From assembly GCF_022965805.1 (NCBI RefSeq), contig NC_133115.1, forward strand, positions 31,177,321-31,241,320: DNA of 64,000 nt, given 5' to 3'. The translations under genes were made by a program, and so were the position numbers. Below, one piece after another: positions 36,301 to 47,275 of this stretch. The notes below the pieces were generated by a model that saw only the letters and a list, made by a program, of their open reading frames with translations, had not been told where the DNA came from and did no database searches. Source of the stretch: Primulina eburnea. Lineage: Eukaryota > Streptophyta > Magnoliopsida > Lamiales > Gesneriaceae. Numbering within the stretch: the stretch's first letter is position 1; each line of letters starts with the position of its first letter.

Positions 36301-38038
36301 TAGTTTTTGTTCTTTTCACAGTTTTAGAACAAATGCAGGCTATCCATATCCTTCCCTGGTGGTTGAGACTTGAGAGCTGTGGAGGAAGTGAATTAAATAC
36401 TTTGTGGAGGAAGTGAATTAAATACTTTGTATCTAGTGGCTCACATTCTCCAGTCCACAGGCACCTTATTGATCTAGCTTCAGTTGCATTCTACAGATCG
36501 GATAGTCTGTCGTCTTTTTCAATCTCCCTTTCATCCCTTTGCACTTTGTTTTGCAGGCTGGATCTGTGGAAGGTCAAGTGGTAGATATGGGTCTCACTAC
36601 TACATCATTGCTGACTGCAGAAAAGTTTCCAGTTATTGTCCCGAATTCTCTGTTTTCCAGTCAGGTGTGCATATTTATTTCTTTTCACTTGTTGAATTAC
36701 TTTGTTTTTTATTAGATATTTATTTAGTTAAAATAATGACCACCAAAGATTATCCTTGCAGTCATCTGGCTTGTCCCTACATCAACAAGTTTATTGTTGA
36801 TTTATTGATCCAGCTGTAGATAATGAATTGTCATATCACATTCTTGAAAATATCGTGATTATAATTTATATAATTGTCAGCTTCCCGGGCATCTTATGTT
36901 TAACACTTTATATTAGCATGCATTTATGAATCATTTCCAGATGTACATTTGCCAACTGTAAAACTAATCGGTCAATATAGCAAGTGCAAAGGTCAATGGC
37001 GGAGTTCGAGATTTTTCAGTTCAGGAAAGGTTAACTAGTTCCGTGTGCCAATTATAGGTAATTGTGAATAAATCACGGGCCAAATGGCGAACCATGAGCA
37101 CAAAAATTCCATTACAAATTGATGACATAGACAAGATTTCCCAGATATCAGAGGATATAAAAAGCATGCTTCGATCAAATTCAAATGTGTTCTTGGAGAA
37201 GGAGGCACCATATTGTTTCTTGTCTTGTATTGAGAGATCATACGCTGTTTTGACCATTGGATGCAATCTAAAAAATGTGGTATGTCCTTTTTTCTTGGTC
37301 ATTTCAAATATTTTATGATCTGCAAACAAGTTAATTGGACGAAGAAGCATTCATAACCACTCGATTGAACAAGATTTTATCTATTTTTATCTGTTCTTGG
37401 TAAATCTATACTTTTAGAGTTGTTCTAAAAGCCTTTTACAGTGATTATCATTTTCGAATTATTATATTTATAAAATTGAAAACACTGGTAGATTTTTTTG
37501 GTACAACCCAACGGGGAATACTTATTATGCTTTTTCTGATCTTCGTGATCATAGGATTTGGTCGTTGTGTAACTTTATGTTTAAAGCAGTTCTTTTGATG
37601 AACAGTGATACTGTGATGTCATTGACTCTAGATACATACATGTCCCTCTGATAGTTTTTCATTCAAGTTGGTTGAATTCTCCCATTCTCTGTATCTTTTT
37701 AATTTTGAACAACATTGGTCAAGTTGGTCGAATCCCCCATCTCTTAATCTTTAAAACTTTAATCTAAATTTCTTATTTAAATCGACTATGATTGACATCG
37801 CATAATGATCAACATTGTTCTTCCATTTCTCTTGATGCCCTTTCGTACAGACATTCCAAGATCTTGCATAATGTGTTAGTTTTATATATATATTTCGGTT
37901 TAGCTGATTACGAGGTCCTCACGGTGTTGATGGCTGTAGGGCCATGAGGCGGAGCAGGATATTCTTCTTCAGGCTGTCCGAATAATTCAACAACACGATG
38001 CTGCATTAGGCAGAACTCAGGAAAACACTCTACATTGA
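33379..38038 (+). CDS. MSL1: MscS-like mechanosensitive channel, mitochondrial (MSL1-like)
   Basis: Six exons: 33379-34148, 34226-34503, 35289-35389, 36557-36664, 37058-37279, 37940-38038. All are GT/AG with matching phases, giving 525 residues (Arabidopsis MSL1 is slightly shorter). The N-terminus MAAVRISRLRPLCSSAK is basic and acid-free, as in mitochondrial presequences. Membrane segments include DVIVPVGGTLFGTLLAWSLL (near 194), VRYFITFLAFLQI (near 246), AFIVSLVWFLH and SSVGLLVVGLMALAEA. The pore-lining helix and adjacent loop, GGIGGVATAFAARDILGNVL then SGLSVQISRPFSIGDTIK, are the hallmark of MscS channels. A soluble beta domain follows (AGSVEGQVVDMGLTTTSLLT). In Arabidopsis MSL1 acts in the inner mitochondrial membrane and moderates membrane potential under stress. 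I start at the ATG at 33379, where the presequence begins. The last intron-exon junction gives a short tail ending NTLH. Confidence 0.94.
36378..36427. repeat. 25-bp tandem duplication in an MSL1 intron
   Basis: A 25-bp unit beginning TGTGGAGGAAGTGAATTAAA occurs twice in a row at 36378 and 36403 without a mismatch, which suggests a recent replication slip. It lies in the intron before exon 4. Confidence 0.85.
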
Positions 38039-39880
38039 CACACTAATGTTGCATCCTCTACCAATTTGTGTGTATAAGAATCAAATGTATTTCACAAGCA
38101 CCATTTTGGATTCCTTGGTGACGTTTCTCACCCTTTAAAACATTTGGAATTTTTACACATTCGTGATTTCTGCAAGTTTCTTTTGGGAGTGAACGAAGTT
38201 ATTTTGTGTGTTGAAATGTTGTATTGAAAGCGTTTCAAGCCATCAAAACTTTACGAACAAAATATAGAGCAACTAATAATTGTTATATTAAGATTCGAGG
38301 TGTGCAAAGGTTGGTTTGGTTTTGACCAATTTTGGTATAAATATAATTTTGTTAGTAAGTATTTGAATATTCTTTTTAAAATACCTAAAAACGAAAAATT
38401 TTATAATTAATAACTAATATTATAATCAAAATATAATAACATAATTAAATATATTAAAGTAATTTTAAAACATCAATTTAATATTTTAGCATGGTTCTAT
38501 ATAGAATGGTTGTATTAAAGTTCATAATCTTTTGAATTGATAAATATCCTTTTATATATTTTAATAATATATATAATATGCAAAACATTAAACCGAAAAC
38601 CAAAATATCCGAATTCAAAATCAATATCGACCGTTTAAAATGAATTTTAAGTTTGGTTTTAACCGTTTAATGAACACACTTAATTGAGATCGCGAACTGT
38701 ATCAAATGAACTGTCGTAGGGAATGATTTTAACAGGTTCTTGGGACAAAATTGCGGCCTGAAGTTTTCATTACAATTTGAAAGGGTGCCTATTTTCATCA
38801 TTAAAGTGTGGACCACTTGCATCTCATTTCGTGGAATTTTCCATTATATAGACTTCCCCCTTTGACAAGGAAGGGGCTTAATATATAATACCCCGGTCTC
38901 GTTGATATTCGCGGGTTTGATCAAATATGTGCAGAGCATTGTCGAATAACAAGACGAGGTTAAACTACGGGAGGCGACTATGCCAGAATTAACAAATGTC
39001 TTAAAAGCCAATAATCTAACCATTCTAAAAAATTCACGTTTCATTATGGAATCCGTGCAGACCAAGTAAAACGCATCTATTCAGAGAACTATCGACTCTA
39101 AAGACAAACTCTTCGTCGATTTAGAAATCAATTTTGGATGTGCATTACTTGAAATTTTGAGGGAATTGACCGTATTAAATAATGATTGGAGCTGAAGACA
39201 AACCAAAAGATTTACCAAGCTATCTCATAAGAGCTTATATCTAAAATGAATTATAATATATCTTTATCAATAATTTAAGATCAACACAAAATAAATGAAA
39301 CTCACAATCACAAAACTTAATTTGAAGCTTTGCTTTATAGATCTAAAAAAATATTTAGCATCTAACAAAATAAATTATACTCCAACGAACTCAAGCTCAA
39401 GCTAAAAATAATTCATTTCATTTGTCATGCTTTAGCTTTCAGCTTCAAGTCAACTCAATAAAATTCGAGTTCGAGCTTGAATTCGAAAGCACGAGAATTA
39501 AGCTGTTCGCATCAACTCACATCCCAAACCTTCACTCACCAGCCGAGTGGGCCTGGGGCTGCAAAGAAAGAAAGATGAGAACACTGAAGATCCTCCACCA
39601 TAAAGGCTTAAAAAACAAAACCACCACGTAAGACTCGACACATTTCATGGGATCATAAATCCCAAACTCATTCCATTAAAACCTTACATCAGAGTTCGTA
39701 CATTTCTCGTCACACCACAATTACAATAACGTACCACAAAATCACAACCATATATCGTATATATTGGACTAGAAAACAAGACACTCCTTAACTACACATA
39801 TTTGCATACAAGGAAGATTTTATACCTTCCGTTTCACCTTACCCATCTGGTCTTTTTCGATGTTGCTACTCAGCACTCGG
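38039..39880. other. Intergenic between MSL1 and BPS1, degenerate MITE-like sequences
   Basis: 38297-38685 begins GGTGTGCAAAGGTTGGTTTGG and ends AACCGTTTAATGAACACAC, resembling a decayed inverted-repeat MITE; no target duplication was found. 39380-39530 has CGAGTTCGAGCTTGAATTCG and CAACTCACATCCC motifs like the hAT-type MITE at 32349. No gene is seen. Both genes end towards this spacer. Confidence 0.45.
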
Positions 39881-40909
39881 TCAAAGGCGTTGCCACTCCC
39901 CACCAACTCTAAGGTTAGAAATCAATGCGTCGCGTCCAGTTAAAACAATTTGGAAGAACCTGTCCACCTCCTTTGCAAGGTCATCAAGCCCTTGTGAGAA
40001 AATTTCTACTGATTTTTTTAAATCCAGGGTCGACTCTTTCAATACTCCAGTTTCAATAGGTGGGTCTACCCCATCTTCTTCCAAAATAGGGTACAACTTC
40101 TTTGCTCTCATATCAACAGCTTCAAGTTCTTTCAATATGGTGAAGCTTTTGCTGGAATATATGCTTCTTATCTCCGTATTAACGAATGCCTGAATTGCCA
40201 TAAATTCACCAGCCCACAAGTAAGACTCCGGAACCGGAAGGTCTATCAACTTTTTAGGAGAACCGGAGAATGCAGCTGCAAAACTGCTGCAAATGAAGAG
40301 GGTCACAACCTTCACTCCATACATAGCTCGCATTAAGACCTTTCCCTTTGAAGAGTTTTTAACCTTTGGTTCATCTAGCATTTGGATCAGACAGTCCATT
40401 ACCGAAAAACAGTTATCAAGTCTTGGATTCTTTGAACCAATATGCTTGCTCCATCCGTCGAGCGATGATCGAGCCCGAACAAACTGATTAGATGAAGCAC
40501 TGCTCAAATTATGCAAAACACACTGGAGATAAAGGTCGCCTTGTTTCAGTCGAGCGACTTCGGAGCTGAAAGAAATGCACATATCTAATAACTTCACGCT
40601 ATTGTCCAAGTAAACGTCAATCCACTTATCCTCCCAATCAGAGACGGGGAGCTCAAGTGCTGTAATAAGAGTTTTTATGTCAGTGTGAATTTCACACAAG
40701 GCTACCATTGCAGAAATCATCCATGATAGACGGAGGACATCTTCCTTATCAGCTGGCTTAAGCTTTTTAAGCCTTGCTGCCAACGTCTCCTCGAAATTAT
40801 TCAACAAAGCGAGGAGCTTTGGGGAAAGGCGAGCGCCTGTTGGTAAAATCATTCGGAAGGGATTTCCGAATGGGAGGAAAGGCCTCTGTGGTTCCTGTGC
40901 ACGGCTCAT
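39881..40909 (-). CDS. BPS1: BYPASS1-like protein (BPS1 family)
   Basis: A single coding exon of 342 residues on the minus strand, starting at the ATG at 40909 (MSRAQEPQRPFLPFGNPF). Family hallmarks in order: LSPKLLALLNNFEETLA (30-46), LSWMISAMVALCEIHTDIK (62-80), LELPVSDWEDKWIDVYLD (85-102), KGKVLMRAMYGVKVVTLFIC, FAAAFSGSPKKL, then VDRFFQIVLTGRDALISNLR near the end. Length and motifs match Arabidopsis BPS1, whose loss releases a root-derived mobile signal that arrests the shoot; the biochemical activity is unknown. A TTTGCAG/TTAG acceptor lies just upstream of the ATG (about 40922), so the 5' untranslated region is probably spliced, with a candidate donor CTAG/GTAAG near 41737, as in other members. 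The gene looks intact. Confidence 0.94.
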   Translation of the reverse strand: MSRAQEPQRPFLPFGNPFRMILPTGARLSPKLLALLNNFEETLAARLKKLKPADKEDVLRLSWMISAMVALCEIHTDIKTLITALELPVSDWEDKWIDVYLDNSVKLLDMCISFSSEVARLKQGDLYLQCVLHNLSSASSNQFVRARSSLDGWSKHIGSKNPRLDNCFSVMDCLIQMLDEPKVKNSSKGKVLMRAMYGVKVVTLFICSSFAAAFSGSPKKLIDLPVPESYLWAGEFMAIQAFVNTEIRSIYSSKSFTILKELEAVDMRAKKLYPILEEDGVDPPIETGVLKESTLDLKKSVEIFSQGLDDLAKEVDRFFQIVLTGRDALISNLRVGGEWQRL

Positions 40910-42160
40910 TTTCACAAGCTAACTGCAAAGTAAAAGAAACACAACACTTGGATCACATGTGACACGACATATTCTTTAAACTTTGGATCCTACAAGGAAA
41001 ATAATGAGGGATACGTAGACAAAGATGACACACAATGAATATCTAAGAAGTGATCAAATGTGTTGCTTCAAGTATCGGTATAAAACCTTAAATACATCAA
41101 GCAGAATTTTTACAACTTCAAACACAGATGGTAATACAGACTTTAAGCATGAATTCATCACTCCTACTACTAAGACACGCAAAGCCCAGGGGTCCACCCC
41201 AGAATTCATCATATAACCGCCAGATCTGATCCGCAAGAACAACCACGTCCCAGATTTCGTAATACATATCAAAACGCTATCATAAAATATCAAATTGCAT
41301 CCAGAAACTCAGGGAAATATAGATATCAGACAGCAATTTAAATATAATTAAAAAAATAAAAATTTCAGTATATATAGATTCTTCAAGAACTAAAAGAAAT
41401 AATCGAATACTTTCACGCACAAAAAAAATAGATTTCCACCCATAAGCACGGTCAACGTACGAATCTAATAAAAACTAAATGATGTTTTTCAAATACTTCG
41501 CCAAAATTTATAGATCTTCATCAAGCAAAATTTTTCAAAGAAACAAAAAAATTACCTTCAAATATTTACACCAAAACTTCAGATCTTCAATTAAAAGAGA
41601 GGTCAACGCACAAAATCTATGGAAATTAAATTTTTATTATAAGTGAAGTCCTAATTTCTATCACTATTTGACAATAATCATGTAAGAAAATCAAACTTTC
41701 GATAAAGAAAAATTCATATTCTAAAAAAGAAACTTACCTAGACTATCAGATCTGCGCCGATTAGAACGTTAAGGACCAAATTCCCGAAAAAATTTACAAA
41801 TTAAGTCAGAAATCTAAAGTTAGGTGCTAATAAAAATCACATGACAGAAACAAAAATAGAGAAATCAACTAGACTAATACATATTATACGTGATTTACAA
41901 GGAGAGAAGATGCGACGAACCTGAAACAATACTCGGAAAGGCGTAGAAAAGTTGTGAAACTTCGTCGAAGTCTTCGCAGAGATAGGGTTTGCTGTCTTTG
42001 TGTTGTAAGATAATTATTATTATTAGAAATAAAATGGTCAGATAAAATACCGTTGGTGGAATAGAGGGACACGTGCCGAAATACGATTGGATTTCAGTTA
42101 TACCTGGGGGCTTATTCTTATATGGTGGGAGAGAGCGTGGTGGATTGTAGTCCGCCAAAT
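40910..42160 (-). promoter_or_regulatory. BPS1 5' untranslated region, leader intron and promoter
   Basis: This stretch lies upstream of the single-exon BPS1 coding region. A splice acceptor is visible about 12 bp upstream of the ATG and a donor candidate near 41737, so most of it is probably a leader intron. Minus-strand open frames around 41900-42158 read into low-complexity Ile/Leu and have no recognisable domain. I could not fix the transcription start. Confidence 0.5.
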
Positions 42161-42556
42161 TGGACCGTAGTGGGAGAAACTTCGAGACGACATTTGTAGT
42201 AAAATAATCTCTTTTATTTTATAAATTATGTTTTTAATTGTATTTTATAAATTCTGTTTTTGATTGAAATTTAATAATTACAATAATTTTTATTAAAATA
42301 AAATATTTGAAAATTTAAAAAGAATATGTTGATTATTTAGTTTATAAATGGTTGTGGATATGACTGCATATTATTCGAGGTAAGTTTAAGAGGAGTTTTA
42401 AAAAATTGGATTAAAAGGTTATTTATGTAAATTAAATAAAACTTAATCATATCGATTGAAAATCAATTAATAAGAAGTGTACAGTTTTAATAATATAGTA
42501 ATAATCAATCATTTTAAAAAAAATAGATAGATCAATAATAATAATTATATATATTT
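42161..42556. other. Intergenic, no gene seen
   Basis: AT-rich spacer between the BPS1 promoter region and the short gypsy LTR. Nothing recognised. Confidence 0.5.
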
Positions 42557-42782
42557 TGTTGGACTCAAATTTGCCAAAAAAAATAGAAAACAAAAGTTCA
42601 TTAGAAATTCAGTGGGTTTGAGAAGCGTCAGCATACACGATTGCGGATGTTGACCAACGATAGCTCATCAATGTTATGATTATTTTCCAATGTGAGGCAT
42701 TTCTCACTTGTTATCTATTGAGCTTGCTTGTCCAATTTCTCATTCAAAAAAAACAAGACCCCACAGACCTATAAGTCCAACA
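42557..42782 (-). repeat. Short 3' LTR of the gypsy element (226 bp)
   Basis: On the minus strand it starts TGTTGGACT right after the purine tract and ends AGTCCAACA. 226 bp is short for a plant Ty3/gypsy LTR. The 5' LTR was not found in the window. Confidence 0.7.
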
Positions 42783-43458
42783 ACATTTCCCCCTCTCAAT
42801 TGATCCGACAATTTAAGATAGCTTCAGGTTGAGGAAGAATGATGGAGCTAGTCATCCGTAACTGGAGGAATTTGAAAGGAGGCTGGAGTGATTGATCCAA
42901 TATGCTTCTTCAAAAACTAACACATAATACATTATGAATTTGTGATCCTGGATTCCTGGTGGAAGAGCCAATTTATATGCCACCGTACCCACTTTGTCAG
43001 GAATTTGATTGATAAGGCTCAAAAAAGGGAAGCGAGCTTCGTATAACATCTGGTAGTGACAGAAGATTGACGATATGGTTGAAGCTTTAAATAGACGTAA
43101 TCTTCGATGGTGAAAGAAACTTCTCTTTGATGTTGGTCAGCTTGAATTTTCATTCAATCCCTGGAATGTATAGGATATGTCATCCACATGAAATGTCATT
43201 GTAAGTAATTCTTGTAATCTGTCGCAATAGGACCAAGAGTTTCCAGCCATTGGACAACTATAACCAACGGGCAAGCCACCACCGGGAGGACATAAACATC
43301 TGTTGTGATGGAAAGTCCTTGAATAATGATAGGGAGTCTATGACATTGCCCCGAACAGTCTATTTGGCCATGGTTAGCCCGCATAACCCGGAAAATAAAC
43401 CGTACTTGGCGAAAGTGGCGTGATCAATGAAGTTGTGTGTGTTGCCTCCATCTATGAG

Positions 43459-43741
43459 CAGGGGCGGAGGCATGTACTTGTTTATCTGGGCTTTAGCTCA
43501 TGTGGCCCAATTTTTTTTTTAAATGTATATGTAAATTTTGTATAATTTTGGAATAATATAAGATCCGGACCTATTTTTTTCTGATCTTTCGAGAAATGTC
43601 GTAATTGAATAACGAATTAAGAAAATCTAACGAATAATTAAAATAAATAAAAATAATCCAGAATATCAATTTAATATATTAAAAGATTCTGGAGTTTAAA
43701 ATTTCAGTCCGGATAGAGCCATATTTCTAGCTCCGCCACTG
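43459..43741. mobile_element. hAT MITE (283 bp) with perfect 8-bp target duplication, inside the gypsy protease
   Basis: It starts CAGGGGCGGAGG and ends CTAGCTCCGCCACTG, matching the common plant hAT MITE end CAGTGGCGGAG. TCTATGAG flanks it on both sides (43451-43458 and 43742-43749). Removing it rejoins the protease reading KNIIVLIDGGNTHNF in the gypsy relic. Confidence 0.9.
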
Positions 43742-44028
43742 TCTATGAGCACGATGATATTCTTGTTTTTGAGCTTGCCCACAACACACATGGAGGTTTG
43801 AGAATGATTAGTTCATGGACCTCATTGTGAAATTCAGCGTTGGTTTTGCCATGGGTATCCATGGTGTGTACGTGTGATCTTTGATACCCACTTATACCAA
43901 TTAATTTAATATGACTTAAATTAGGAAGAAGACAAAAGAAAAGGAAGATTAATGGAACTCAATAATATATACTTTATTTGGAAGAACTACGTAGCCACTA
44001 AGCTGAAGATCGCCACATCATGGAACAT

Positions 44029-44785
44029 GGATGTGAATGGGTTTGGGTTTTACCCAGATCTGTAATGGACCCGTGTGTATGAGGTGGGTTTGGACATACT
44101 AAATGGGTTATAGAGTGGGTATCGGGTTCAATTTTTCAGATCCGTCCGGATATGGGGGCGGGTCATGAGTCCTATAATACCCGCCACATACCCGCCCCAT
44201 ATATGTGAATATAAATATTTTAGGGTTTTAGTGTTTTTTAATTTTCATTTTTTTAGTAGTTCACCTCAACCATAATGATCTTAGCTATTTTTATGTCAAT
44301 TGTTGCATTTGAATATGCTTTTAGCAATAGTGGAAGAATAGTCGGTCCTCATCTTAGTAGACTTAAATATTGCCTACTCGCTGATTTTATATTGTTCTGT
44401 TTAAATTATGTTATGACTTATTTTTGAGAATGTCAAGTTTTTTTTGGAGAGCTAGTAACTCTTTTTTTTTTATGTAATTCTTTATATCGTGAAAATAGTT
44501 TGTTTGTTATTATTAAGTGTGGTCGAAGACATGAATTAATTTTTCACAATGTTGTATTTAGAGGCTTGTCTCTTTCATAATTCAGTCATGTGAGAAGAAA
44601 TATTATTTTTTTATTTTAAAAAAATTTGGGTCTCACAGGTCTACCCGACCCGTTTCGTATTTGAGGTGAGGTGGGTCCGAAGAATATTTAACCGGGGTGG
44701 GACGGGTAATGGGTCAAAATTTTTTTCATGAGGAGGGTCTTGGATTTAGCCAAATCCATCCCATACCTGCCCCATTAACATCTTT
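44029..44785. mobile_element. Inverted-repeat element (757 bp) with 12-bp flanking direct repeat
   Basis: Ends are GGATGTGAATGGG and CCCATTAACATCTTT. ATCATGGAACAT is present on both sides (44017-44028 and 44786-44797). GGGTTTGGGTTTTACCC-like sequences at one end and GACCCGTTTCG/GACGGGTAATGGG at the other resemble the subterminal repeats of hAT-type MITEs; the target duplication may be shorter than 12 bp with chance extension. No coding capacity. Confidence 0.75.
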
Positions 44786-45074
44786 ATCATGGAACATAAT
44801 AAACAATAAATTAAACATGTATCTATCTTATTGACTAAATATTTTCTATTATCACCAACTAAATAAAGCTCCATCTCTTCGTACGTGTCGGTTTATTATT
44901 TAATTAAAATTGAGGTGCCTATATTAACTAACTACTAATTAATTAATTTGGTGAATTTTCTAATTAAAGGCGACATTGGCAAGCAGCATTCAAAATCTGA
45001 TAAATGGATTTGTTTTTTTTTTTGTTTTTATAAAAATACTAAATGGATTTTTTTAGAGAATTAAATTTTTTAGT

Positions 45075-45232
45075 AGAACTTGTGAGACGTTATCGCAGAT
45101 TTATATTCGTCTCGATCTGATCTATATTCACCATTAAAAATAATAGTTTTGCATAAAAAATAATATTTTTCCAGAATTGAATCGAGTCGGAGATATGTCT
45201 CACAAAATTCATCCGTAAGATGGACTCACATT
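45075..45232 (-). mobile_element. MULE-like MITE, copy D (diverged, inverted)
   Basis: CTTGTGAGACGTTATCGCAG, ATATTCACCATTAAAAATAATA and GGAGATATGTCTCACAAA recall the inverted family sequence with many changes. Ends and target duplication are not recognisable. Confidence 0.55.
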
Positions 45233-45426
45233 TTTTTTTAAATGTAATACTAAATGCACTTTCATATGGATTGGTAGACAAATTTTATGAGTTTAAAAAA
45301 AAGAGTAAATTATAGGATTTTATACTATAAAATCTAAAATATTATTGTTGGGACACAGCTAAGTCCAATAAGGCTGATCGTCAACGAAATTTCACGAGTA
45401 ACCCGCCCATTAATAAAAAAATATTT

Positions 45427-46310
45427 TGGTGATGTCATCTCCAACTATAAAATCTATTTTGGTGTAAATTTTACACTAAAATAGTGCGATTTCTGCACTA
45501 AATACAACATTAATCTCCAACTTATTTACTTCAAATCTTACACCAGAAAGAATATTCTCGAAATATTCTTTTTATTTTACATATATTAATTATTATATTT
45601 TATTTAATATATTTTTAATTTTGTATTTGTATTAAGTTATATTAATTAAAAATAATAAAAAAATTAGTTTTAAATATTAAAATTAAAGTAAATAATTCAT
45701 ATTTTAAAAATGAACAGTTATTATTTTGGTGCAAAAATTTGCTCCAATTTGACGTAAGAGGTAAATTGGCGCAGAGGCACTTTTTTTTAAAAAAATATTT
45801 ATTTAATTATTATAAATATATATTAATTTTATTATTTATTTTAAATGTAAACTTTATTTTAATAATAATAAAATATTTATTTTATTATTTTAATAATGAG
45901 ATATCTAAACATAAAAATTTTAAAATAATAATTATTGATTTTTTAAATATTTATTTATTTCTGTTAATTATTAATAATTAAGGAATAAATTGATTTAATG
46001 ATCAATAAATAATATAATTTAATATAAAGATGTTCACTTCGCACTAAGAAATGTTTTAATTGATCATTTGTGAGATAAATATAGTCATTTAAATTATATA
46101 ATTAAATTATAAATTTAAATATTATTATTTAAATTTATTAATAATATAATATTGATTATATAATATACACATTAGTCATAATTAAGAATATATTAAATAA
46201 AAGATAATAATTAATATATGTAAAATAAAAAAAAAATATTTCGAGAATATTTTTTTTGGTGTGAGTATTGAAGGAAATGAGTTGGAAATGACTTGATAAA
46301 GATGATTCCG
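45427..46310. mobile_element. Long inverted-repeat (foldback-type) element
   Basis: The left arm (about 45509-45615: ATCTCCAACTTATTTACTTC, CACCAGAAAGAATATTCTCG, then TTTACATATATTAATTATTA) is the reverse complement of the right arm (about 46165-46290: TAATAATTAATATATGTAAA, AATATTTCGAGAATATTTT, GGTGTGAG, GAGTTGGAAATGA), over roughly 110 bp. The middle is extremely AT-rich and non-coding. A partial second copy of the left terminus (GTCATCTCCAACTATAAAATC) lies at 45434, so the outer boundary is uncertain. Confidence 0.75.
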
Positions 46311-47275
46311 TCTAGTCCACGATTGCGAACTTTTTACGAAATCGAATCGATTGTAATGTAACATCATGAATTTGTATATTTACTAATGTTTTTTTTATAT
46401 AAAAAAAAGAGTTATAATATATGTTTATCCATTGAGTGACAAAAGAAAAGACTTGGCATACATACTTGATGGGCCAGTGAAAAACAATACAGCCATTTGC
46501 CAGTTCATCTTCACTCAAATCATGACACCAAATGTGACCAATATGGGCATTCATGCTTAATTCATGCCATCTACCAATATGTAACATTGCCTAGTTGCCA
46601 TTTAGCAACCAGAACAAGAATTTCGACCAAATTATCTGGCTAAAATGGCTCACCACACCTGTGTTTATAACCATCTTCGGCTTACTTTGTTGGCTCTTAC
46701 CACCTGATCGGACAAAGGTCCATACCAAGGCGTCAGTCCATCAATTTGAAGTTAATATTTCAAAATAAAGTCTAAAGTAAGATTAAGACAAAATTTCAGG
46801 TTCGAATACCCTATTATAGCAAATTCACATATACTGAAATAATCTATCAAAGTTGAGTTTTTATTTTATTTTGAAGAGAATGGCCATGTCCACAGCAAGT
46901 GGGCCCTACTGGTGCCATATGATTACAAATCCTTGTGAATAGTTACAGGAGAAAAAGCCCTAATGCAGTTTTGGGTTGGAGTCGCATGTAGCAGAAATAC
47001 GAAGTCAAGTGGAAAACTTGCAGACCACACATTTTTCTTTTATTTTGTGGGATAATTTATAAGTTTTGAAAAAGATGAAATAAAGAGGGTTGCCACGTTT
47101 GTCTTTTGCACAATCCAAGAAAGGCCGTAACGATGATCTGTAATTTCTAAAAATAATGAAGGAAAGATGATAGTGATATTCTGATGATAAATACAATAAT
47201 TAGTTGATAAAGGAATGATATGAATAGGCATGCAAAATTTTGAGTAATAGATTAAAATAATGGTATGCAATCTTT
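46311..47275. other. Intergenic, no gene seen
   Basis: Downstream of the minus-strand kinase pseudogene. Open frames here are short and show no recognisable family. Confidence 0.5.

Larger units (their letters stand above)
42557..43900 (-). mobile_element. Degenerate Ty3/gypsy element with short 3' LTR, antisense
   Basis: On the minus strand, right to left: a protease segment with the aspartic-protease motif LIDGGNTHNFIDHATFAKYG (43460-43400, interrupted by a MITE), then VVIVQWLETLGPIATDYKN-type sequence (about 43220) that normally joins protease to reverse transcriptase. It passes directly to the integrase C-terminal region (NQIPDKVGTVAYKLALPP near 43000). Reverse transcriptase, RNase H and the integrase core are deleted. 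A polypurine tract (GAGAGGGGGAAATG, 42800-42785) precedes an LTR of about 226 bp (42782-42557) that begins TGTTGGACT and ends AGTCCAACA, a perfect 9-bp inverted end pair. Confidence 0.82.

Noticed and set aside
38297..38685. MITE with GTGTGCAAAGG ends
   Set aside because: Kept only as a note in the spacer entry: the inverted ends are weak and no flanking duplication was found.
41895..42158. Minus-strand open frame upstream of BPS1
   Set aside because: No ATG at its start, low-complexity Ile run, and it lies in the likely BPS1 leader or promoter.
45739..45981. Ile/Leu/Asn-rich open frame
   Set aside because: It is the AT-rich centre of the inverted-repeat element.
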